Source of the DNA: Streptococcus salivarius
GTDB taxonomy: Bacteria; Bacillota; Bacilli; Lactobacillales; Streptococcaceae
Direction: 5' to 3'
DNA: 64,000 bases
Assembly: GCF_002094975.1 (NCBI RefSeq)
Contig: NZ_CP015283.1
Coordinates: 1,101,501-1,165,500 of the forward strand
Translations under genes and position numbers: made by a program
Notes under the pieces: model-generated
Told to the model about the DNA's origin: nothing
What the model saw: the letters and a program-made list of their open reading frames with translations, nothing else
Databases searched by the model: none
Shown: positions 57,851 through 64,000 of the stretch, piece after piece
Numbering within the stretch: the stretch's first letter is position 1
Layout: each line of letters starts with the position of its first letter

Positions 57851-59059
57851 ATGAAGTTTTTACATACGTCAGATTGGCATGTGGGGCGAACCCTCAATGG
57901 CTGGTCTTTGCTGGAGGAGCAGGAGTGGGCCTTCCAACAGATAGTGGATTTGGCAATTCGCGAACAGGTGGATGGGGTCATCATTGCTGGGGATCTCTAT
58001 GACCGTGCGGTGCCGCCTGTGGATGCGATTAAACTTTTTAATAAGACTTTGGCACGTTTGGTCTTGGAGGAGCAGATTCCTGTTTATGCTATCAGTGGTA
58101 ATCACGATGGGGCTGAACGTTTGCATTTTGGGCGAGACTTTTTTCAACCTCAGGGGCTTCATTTAAGCACACGTTTGGAGGAGGCTTTTGAGCCTATTGA
58201 GTTGGAGGGTTGCCAGATTTTTCTTCTTCCCTTTATCGATCCTATTGATGCTAGGATTTATTATAAGGATGATGAGGATAAGGAAATTCAGGGGATTGGT
58301 GATGCTTTAGCCTACATTCTTGAGGATATGGAGAAAGCTTTTGATCCCGACAAATCACGTATTTTGGTGACGCATTTTGCGGTTTCTAAGAAAGATGACC
58401 AAGATGGTCAAAGTTTACGAGAATTGATGCTGTCTGAAACCAGCAATACGGTGGGTGGGCTTACCAATGTGACCAGTGACCTTTTCAAGGCTTTCGATTA
58501 TGTGGCCTTGGGGCATATCCATACCCGCTTTGCTAGTCCGAGCCAGCGCGTGCAATATTCAGGAAGTCCAGTCGCCTTTAATGTCAAAGAAGCCAAACGT
58601 AAGGAAGAGAAGGGTGTCTATATTCTTGAATTGGATGCGACTGGTAACTTGTCTCAGACCTTCCATCCTCTAGAGGTCAGACGGCCAATCGTGACCCTTC
58701 AGGAACCTTTTGAAACCTTGGTATCACCTGAATTTTATAAGGAACAGCCTTGTCAAAAGGCTTGGTTTGCCTTTGATATTCAACTGTCCAGCCGTAAGGA
58801 ATTAGAGGGTATCAATGTGCGTGCCCGTCTGGAAGAAATTTATGGGGCAGACATTGTGGAAATCACCTTCAGTCGTTTGGGTGATGTCAAGGAAGAAAAC
58901 GTGACTGTTGATCAGCACTTAAAAGATTTGGAAATGCAATCGCCGCAGGAAATTGTTTCTGATTTTTACCAGACAGTGACTGGGGGCGATGTCTTGTCTG
59001 AGAGACAAACAGCCCTTGTGGAAAGTATTTTTGAGGAGATTGGAGGGAGCCGACAATGA
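57851..59059 (+). CDS. sbcD: Exonuclease SbcCD, nuclease subunit SbcD
   Basis: SbcD (402 residues) is the Mre11-type metallophosphoesterase of the SbcCD complex, which cleaves hairpins and protein-blocked DNA ends. The phosphoesterase motifs are all present: HTSDWHVGR (D8, H10), IIAGDLYDR, ISGNHDG, VTHFAVSK and LGHIHTR. The SD GAGGAG lies upstream of ATG 57851, and a TACAAT at 57814-57819 may be its -10. The stop codon overlaps the sbcC start (ATGA), so both subunits are made together. It processes DNA during replication and repair, for example at palindromes. Confidence 0.97.
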   Translation: MKFLHTSDWHVGRTLNGWSLLEEQEWAFQQIVDLAIREQVDGVIIAGDLYDRAVPPVDAIKLFNKTLARLVLEEQIPVYAISGNHDGAERLHFGRDFFQPQGLHLSTRLEEAFEPIELEGCQIFLLPFIDPIDARIYYKDDEDKEIQGIGDALAYILEDMEKAFDPDKSRILVTHFAVSKKDDQDGQSLRELMLSETSNTVGGLTNVTSDLFKAFDYVALGHIHTRFASPSQRVQYSGSPVAFNVKEAKRKEEKGVYILELDATGNLSQTFHPLEVRRPIVTLQEPFETLVSPEFYKEQPCQKAWFAFDIQLSSRKELEGINVRARLEEIYGADIVEITFSRLGDVKEENVTVDQHLKDLEMQSPQEIVSDFYQTVTGGDVLSERQTALVESIFEEIGGSRQ

Positions 59060-62000
59060 GACCAGTTCAGTTAGAATTGACCAATTTTGGACCTTATCGT
59101 AAGGAAGTCATCAATTTCACCCAGTTTGACCATGCTCCCCTCTTTTTGATTGGTGGAGACACGGGGGCTGGCAAGAGTACCCTCTTTGATGCCATGACGG
59201 TGGCCTTGTTTGCGACGACTAGTGGCGATCGCAACGTTGAGGAGATGCGGTCGACCTTCGCTGGTCCAGAGGATGATTTGACCAAGGTGACTTTTTACTT
59301 CCAACAGGGCAACCACCTTTATCGCATTGAGCGAGTTCTCCAGCAGGAAAGGGCCAAGCGAGGCGGTGGTACGACCATGCAAAAAGCAACGGCTTCCTTA
59401 GTCATTGTGGATAAGATTGGTGGTCAGGAGATTGAAAAGCTTGGGGATAAAATCAAGGAAGTGAGTGACCAGATTGAGCAGATTTTGGGTCTCAATGCCG
59501 AGCAGTTCAAACAGATTATCCTCCTTCCGCAAAATGATTTCAGTCGTTTTTTGAAAGAAGATTCCAAGACCAAGACTCAAATTTTGAAAAAAATCTTTGG
59601 AACAGGTATTTTTGACCGTTTTCAAAAGAGTTTGGAAGAGCGTCTTCGCCAGAGTAATAAGGATACGGAGAAGCGCCAGACTCAGCTAGATGGCCATTTT
59701 ACTAGTCAGGTTTGGTCTGAGGAAGAATTAGCTGTTTTGGCCCAAACACCAGCTTCTGAAAAATTGGCACGTCTTGAAGACCTTTTGGCACAACGTCAAG
59801 AAAATCTTGGAGAGCAAAAAAGCATTTTGAAGGATGCCCATGAGGACTTGGCTAAACTGCAAAAGAGCTTACAAACCGCACAAGATGTAGCAAAGATTTT
59901 TCAAGAATTGGAGCAAGCCAAGGAGCGTTACCGTCTAGAAATTGAGGAAGGTGCTCAAGAGCAGGCAGAGGCTAAAGCGCATCTGGAGGAATTACAGTTT
60001 GCCCAAGGGTTACAAGAAACCATTAGTAACTTGAAGCAGTATCAGAAGCAGTTGTTGCAATTAGAACAGGACCTTGAGATTGCTCAGGAGAAATTAAAGG
60101 CTAAGGAGCAGGTTTTTGAGGAAGTCAAGGCTCAAAAAGAGGCACTTGCAGCCCAATCTGAGGATTTTCTTCAAAAAGAAAGGAAACTGGGTGCGTGGAA
60201 AGAGGCTATTATCTATGCCCAGAGTCTTGCCCAAGAGCAGGAGAAAATCAAACAGTCGAGTGGAAACTACAAGAGGTTAGAAGAAACCTATCAGCAGGCT
60301 TCGAAAGAGATTGAGCTCCTTTTCCAGTCCTTGTCAGATTTGGAGGCTAATCGTCTTAGTTTAGAGAGTTTACATGAGGCTGAAAAACTCCTCCAGTCTG
60401 TGGGCTACAGTGTGGATAAGCAACTGGCTCAGGACCTAAAAGAAATAGAGGACTTGAATCAGGAGTTGGCAAAGACGGAAAAACGTCATCAAACCTTATC
60501 TTTGGATAGTGACCAAGCTCAAGAAATTCTCAAAGGATTGGAAGAGAAGTTGAAAACGACTTTGGCTTCACGTCGTCAACTCATGATTGCCCAGTTGCAG
60601 GCAGAATTAGAGGATGGACAGCCCTGTATGGTCTGTGGTTCCTTAGAACATCCTCAGGTCGATGGGACACAGGCAGATGAAGCAGCCTTGAAGGATCTCA
60701 TGGACCAGGTGGAGGAACTTCAAGCTCAAAAAGAAAAGCAAGTTGCTACCTTGTCAAATCGTCAGGCTAGATTGAGTGAAGTTGAGACTAAGCGCCAAGA
60801 TCTGCTTGACCAAGTGGCTAAAGTTAAGTTATCTCTTCAAAAACACTATCAAGAACTGGAAGAACAAGTTAAGGGACAGTTTGATTTTGACTTTTCAGAG
60901 GACTATGGAGCTGACCGTGGGCAAGCCTTGTTGAGTGCTGTTGAGAAGCATTATCAAGAACTCCAAAAACGCTATGAGAAGGAAGAGGCAGACCGTGTCC
61001 ATTATCAAGATGAGTTAGGACGAGCTCAGGAAAAAGCGACAGATTTGGCTAAGAGCTATCAAGAGGCCAAGGCAGCTCTCGACCAAGCTAAGGAGCGCCT
61101 AAAAGACTTGAAGGAAGCTCATCCAGAACTGGAGTCTGTTGAGGTCTATCAAGAACGAATTTCCTTTGCGAAGCAGGAGTTGGACCTCTACAATAGGCAA
61201 GTCAAGGAAAATGGTGAAGCCTACAACCAACTTCATGCCGACATTCAAGGCATCAAGGGGCAGCTTGAGAGCTTGACCAAGTCTAAAGAAAAGACCAGCC
61301 AAGAAATGAAACGTTTATCAGCTGAGTTAGACCAAAGACTTATGGCTGAAGGGGCGCTCACCAATGACCTAGAGCAAATCCAGCTTTGGCTGCTTGAGGT
61401 AAACAAGCAAGCTATTCCTAAGCTTCAGGCTCAATTGACGACCTATCAAACCCTTAAACAAGAATTGCAGACCCAGATTAGTAAGGGCCAAGGGCTTCTG
61501 CAAAATCAAGAAAAACCAGATTTGGTCGCTTTAACACAAGAGGTCCAAACCGGTCAGGAAAGTTACGATACACAATTGTCTCAGGTCTCTGTCCTGGAAA
61601 AGGGACTTAAGGATGCGACGGCTACCTACCAGGCAGCCAAAACTCTTCAAGACAGCAACCAAGAGGCCTTTAAGGCCCACCAAGAACTCAGTGATTTGGT
61701 TAAGGTGGTTAAGGGAGAAAATACTGCTCTGACTGGTCGTCTCAATCTTGAGGTCTACGTTATCCGTCAGTATTTCCAACAAATCTTGGACTATGCCAAT
61801 GCTAACTACATCGGACTATTAACGGATAACCGCTATTCCTTTGTTCTAAGTGAGGAAGGACGCAGGGCGCGTGATCACTTCGGTTTGGATATCAACGTCT
61901 ATGACCAGCTAACGGGTAGTGAACGCTCCGTTAAATCCTTGTCCGGTGGTGAAACCTTTATCGCCGCACTGGCCATTGCCCTATCCCTCTCAGAAGTTGT

Positions 62001-62235
62001 GCAAAATACCAGCAAGGGTGCCGTCGTTGAAGCCCTCTTCATCGACGAAGGTTTCGGTTCGCTAGATAAGGAAGCCCTCACCAAGGCTATCGCGGTCCTG
62101 GAACAAATTGGCGAAAACCGTATGGTCGGTGTCATCAGCCACGTGGACGACATGAAAGAAGGTATCGCTCAGCAATTGGCCATCATCAAGTCGCATGATG
62201 GTAGTAGCCGTATTAAAATTGTGGATAAGGGGTAA
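59056..62235 (+). CDS. sbcC: Exonuclease SbcCD, ATPase subunit SbcC
   Basis: SbcC (1059 residues) is the Rad50-type SMC-like ATPase partner of SbcD. Walker A GDTGAGKS (34-41) and a Q-loop (LLPQNDF) are at the N-terminus. Two long Gln/Glu/Lys/Leu-rich coiled-coil arms flank the zinc hook CMVC (C524, C527), which dimerises two molecules. The C-terminal ATPase half has the signature LSGGETF, Walker B ALFIDEGFGSLD and ISHVDDMKE. The length and centred hook are as expected for the family. It overlaps sbcD by four bases. Confidence 0.97.
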   Translation: MRPVQLELTNFGPYRKEVINFTQFDHAPLFLIGGDTGAGKSTLFDAMTVALFATTSGDRNVEEMRSTFAGPEDDLTKVTFYFQQGNHLYRIERVLQQERAKRGGGTTMQKATASLVIVDKIGGQEIEKLGDKIKEVSDQIEQILGLNAEQFKQIILLPQNDFSRFLKEDSKTKTQILKKIFGTGIFDRFQKSLEERLRQSNKDTEKRQTQLDGHFTSQVWSEEELAVLAQTPASEKLARLEDLLAQRQENLGEQKSILKDAHEDLAKLQKSLQTAQDVAKIFQELEQAKERYRLEIEEGAQEQAEAKAHLEELQFAQGLQETISNLKQYQKQLLQLEQDLEIAQEKLKAKEQVFEEVKAQKEALAAQSEDFLQKERKLGAWKEAIIYAQSLAQEQEKIKQSSGNYKRLEETYQQASKEIELLFQSLSDLEANRLSLESLHEAEKLLQSVGYSVDKQLAQDLKEIEDLNQELAKTEKRHQTLSLDSDQAQEILKGLEEKLKTTLASRRQLMIAQLQAELEDGQPCMVCGSLEHPQVDGTQADEAALKDLMDQVEELQAQKEKQVATLSNRQARLSEVETKRQDLLDQVAKVKLSLQKHYQELEEQVKGQFDFDFSEDYGADRGQALLSAVEKHYQELQKRYEKEEADRVHYQDELGRAQEKATDLAKSYQEAKAALDQAKERLKDLKEAHPELESVEVYQERISFAKQELDLYNRQVKENGEAYNQLHADIQGIKGQLESLTKSKEKTSQEMKRLSAELDQRLMAEGALTNDLEQIQLWLLEVNKQAIPKLQAQLTTYQTLKQELQTQISKGQGLLQNQEKPDLVALTQEVQTGQESYDTQLSQVSVLEKGLKDATATYQAAKTLQDSNQEAFKAHQELSDLVKVVKGENTALTGRLNLEVYVIRQYFQQILDYANANYIGLLTDNRYSFVLSEEGRRARDHFGLDINVYDQLTGSERSVKSLSGGETFIAALAIALSLSEVVQNTSKGAVVEALFIDEGFGSLDKEALTKAIAVLEQIGENRMVGVISHVDDMKEGIAQQLAIIKSHDGSSRIKIVDKG

Positions 62236-62540
62236 AATATAAAAACTATATTGCTGTCAATTAACGAGAACCAAAAGATATATCCTATAATAGGAGTCCA
62301 TTTGAATTACTAACATTCATCCAATTTTACTATTAGGGTGAGAATAAGAGGAAAGTTAATAACCTTATTAGATTGTACTTGGATGCAGGTTTTATATGAT
62401 ATTGTGTTAAGCTTATCGATATAAAATCAGAAAGATTAATCGTAGGTAACGAAAATCAATAGCTAAAGACCGCTTTCACTGGGAGTTATGGCTGAACTTG
62501 AAATGTGATAATATTATAGTAAAGTACTGAGATGTTAAGA
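62236..62540. other. Gap after sbcC, nothing firm
   Basis: No convincing gene, and no clear terminator for sbcC is seen. The sequence is probably degraded together with the relic that follows. Confidence 0.45.
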
Positions 62541-62547
62541 ATTATAC

Positions 62548-62587
62548 TGACTCCCAAAGTTAGACAGGAAAAATCTAACTCTTTGGG
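62548..62587. repeat. Inverted repeat resembling IS3-family ends
   Basis: CCCAAAGTTAGA (62553-62564) is inverted as TCTAACTCTTTGGG (62574-62587) with a two-base bulge. The outer ACTGACTCCCAAAGTTAGACA recalls, from memory, the terminal repeats of IS150-group elements in streptococci. With only nine bases between the arms, no element body remains. Confidence 0.4.
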
Positions 62588-62588
62588 T

Positions 62589-62843
62589 GTAGTTCAAATT
62601 GAAGTAGCAACATTTTATGTGACGCTTCGTAAACCAGCAGTCCATCACACTATGGGAAGTCTTAAGATTGATACTCAAACACATGTTATTAATGAAGATG
62701 GGGATATTATAAAGGGATTTTATGTAGCAGGAGAAGTAGCTGGAGGTCTTCACGCTGGGAACCGCCTTGGTGGAAATTCTTTGCCGGATATCTTTACTTT
62801 TGGACGTATTGCTGGGAAAATATCTATAAACAAGAATTGTTAG
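62589..62843 (+). pseudogene. C-terminal relic of a fumarate reductase-type flavoprotein
   Basis: About 84 codons survive from the C-terminus of an FAD-binding fumarate/urocanate reductase-like protein. [32 protein letters not shown] and [15 protein letters not shown] match the conserved FAD-binding end of the family, which is normally 450-800 residues. The frame extends upstream to an ATG at 62532, but that stretch runs through the inverted repeat and is not family sequence, so the gene is truncated. A functional product is very unlikely. Confidence 0.8.
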
Positions 62844-62906
62844 TACAATAGGTATGTCGTAAATAGAAAGAAGAATTTTACAGTTTTTTAGCTAATAAAT
62901 ATTTTT

Positions 62907-62936
62907 AGACTGGAGACAATTTGTTCCAGTCTTTTT
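62907..62936 (+). terminator. Terminator after the flavoprotein relic
   Basis: AGACTGGA (62907-62914) pairs with TCCAGTCT (62925-62932), followed by T residues. It is probably the original terminator of the truncated gene. Confidence 0.85.
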
Positions 62937-63210
62937 AATTTCTCAAAAAGATGAAATAAAAGGTTTTAAAAATTAAAATGAGATAATGGCTCTTTGACTA
63001 AAAATAAGTTATAATTAGAATAAGTGTAATATGTAATTTTTATGGTATTTTTTCTAAAAAGAGATAGTGTCTTTACAAGTTTTTTTTAATAAAGAAAGTA
63101 AGACTAGGGATAATTTTTGGAAAAAGACAAAAATATCATAATAATATCCGATAATGAATTGTGTTGACTAGTGAATGGTTGGGTGTACTTAGGTTATCAT
63201 CACCTAGGTC
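62937..63210. other. AT-rich gap before the acetyltransferase
   Basis: No gene is seen. TTGACT at 63164-63169 with TACTTA at 63186-63191 (16-base spacer) is a weak promoter candidate for the next gene. A small dyad TAGGT...ACCTA (about 63190-63206) follows it. Confidence 0.4.
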
Positions 63211-63231
63211 ATGGAGGAGAAGATAGAAGTG

Positions 63232-64000
63232 ATGAATGTTTCAGGCCGATTTTGTGTTTTTTCGCATAAGGATAGACAGCATCAACGTTTTTTTCAATTA
63301 TTACCTGATGGTAGCATTAGAGATATTGACAGTCCTGGTCATGATAATGAACGCTTTTGGGATTTTCAAAATAATCAGATCTGCTTATATTCTAATCAAA
63401 GGCAGTTAACTGCTACTTTTGATTGTTGCTATGAGGAAGAGGGACATTCATACTGGGAAGGTTGGCATCAACACTCTATTCCTTTGGAACTTCGTCTCTA
63501 TGATATGAAATCTGATCTTTTTGATTTTAAGACGAAGTTTACCAGTAGGTTTTTGATTGATTATGGAGCATTGTCAGTTGGTCCACATACCTATGGTATC
63601 CCCTTTTTAGTTGACTATGATCATGGTGGAAAGGTAATTATAGGGGATTACTGTTCTATTGGTCAGAATGTTTATTTTGTGACGGCAAATCACAATTTGG
63701 AATTGGTGACTACCTATCCATTTAAAAGTTTAGAGCGGTTTTATTCAGATAAGACCTTAGATATAGAAGACGATCACACCCTTCAATCTCCTACTAGGGT
63801 TGGTAATGATGTCTGGATTGGGAATAATGTCCAGATTATGGCTGGTGTAACTATAGGTGACGGTGCGGTTATAGCTGCAGGATCTGTGGTTACTAAGGAT
63901 GTATCCCCCTATGCTATTGTTGGAGGGAACCCAGCCAAGTTGATTCGCTATCGTATTGCAGATGCTAATGACCGATTCAACATGCAAAAGATTTCTTGGT
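63232..64000 (+). CDS. Left-handed beta-helix (CatB-like) acetyltransferase, 3' end outside the window
   Basis: The frame runs open to the last base (256 codons), so the C-terminus is missing. About 105 N-terminal residues (from [16 protein letters not shown]) are aromatic-rich and not family-specific. They are followed by hexapeptide-repeat sequence: [17 protein letters not shown] with the family's catalytic-type His, [30 protein letters not shown] and [12 protein letters not shown]. These are hallmarks of xenobiotic/CatB-type hexapeptide acetyltransferases. ATG 63232 has SD GGAGGAG 12 bases upstream; GTG 63229 or ATG 63211 are alternatives. The acceptor could be a drug, sugar or polysaccharide unit. 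Confidence 0.85.
   Translation, partial: MNVSGRFCVFSHKDRQHQRFFQLLPDGSIRDIDSPGHDNERFWDFQNNQICLYSNQRQLTATFDCCYEEEGHSYWEGWHQHSIPLELRLYDMKSDLFDFKTKFTSRFLIDYGALSVGPHTYGIPFLVDYDHGGKVIIGDYCSIGQNVYFVTANHNLELVTTYPFKSLERFYSDKTLDIEDDHTLQSPTRVGNDVWIGNNVQIMAGVTIGDGAVIAAGSVVTKDVSPYAIVGGNPAKLIRYRIADANDRFNMQKISW

Noticed and set aside
62532..62843. Intact 103-residue protein at the flavoprotein relic
   Set aside because: The first 19 or so codons run through an inverted repeat, and the remainder is only the extreme C-terminus of a much larger enzyme without its catalytic part.

Overview
The window is a low-GC Gram-positive chromosome segment, best explained as Streptococcus of the salivarius group. The evidence is a streptococcal glycogen operon (glgBCDAP), a fused glutathione synthetase (gshF), YSIRK/LPxTG surface proteins, an M26 zinc metalloprotease with an N-terminal LPxTG motif, and typical streptococcal extended -10 promoters. 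The species call is inference. No tRNA, rRNA, CRISPR array or intact insertion sequence was seen.

Layout. 1-10152: glycogen metabolism, from the 3' part of a type I pullulanase through branching enzyme, the GlgC/GlgD pair, glycogen synthase and glycogen phosphorylase. A strong promoter with a CcpA-type cre site sits in front of glgB. 10373-13145: a GNAT acetyltransferase, then two membrane-anchored proteins of unknown function whose genes overlap by 149 bases in different frames; the first may be translated from a leaderless mRNA. 13208-15472 (minus): gshF. 15473-19621: a long, highly structured leader followed by a heterodimeric ABC exporter with one degenerate ATP site. 19716-21239 (minus): an antibiotic-resistance-type ABC-F protein whose roughly 300-base leader holds a strong promoter, a three-codon upstream ORF embedded in a terminator arm, a second terminator and a hairpin next to the ribosome binding site.

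22426-57664 is a 35-kb surface-protein region. Two giant paralogous wall-anchored adhesins (3434 and 4428 aa) alternate pilin-type isopeptide domains with antigen I/II-type domains. They share the same promoter, the same TTGTCAGA boxes and similar 3' flanks, so they look like an old tandem gene duplication. Between them lies 1.2 kb of apparently decayed sequence. They are followed by a 1980-aa M26 metalloprotease with eight N-terminal repeats and a 1054-aa mucin-binding-type adhesin. 57851-62235: sbcD-sbcC nuclease pair. The right end holds a fumarate-reductase relic beside an IS-end-like inverted repeat, and the 5' part of a left-handed beta-helix acetyltransferase that runs off the window.

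How it fits together. The glycogen genes can build and degrade an intracellular reserve under carbon catabolite control. The surface genes suit an oral or mucosal coloniser that displays long, protease- and stress-resistant fibres. The two ABC systems, each behind a structured leader, look like drug-responsive efflux and ribosome protection. The most interesting candidate systems are the ABC-F attenuator (21240-21573), the multi-helix leader of the exporter (15696-16017), and the co-regulated giant fibre genes.
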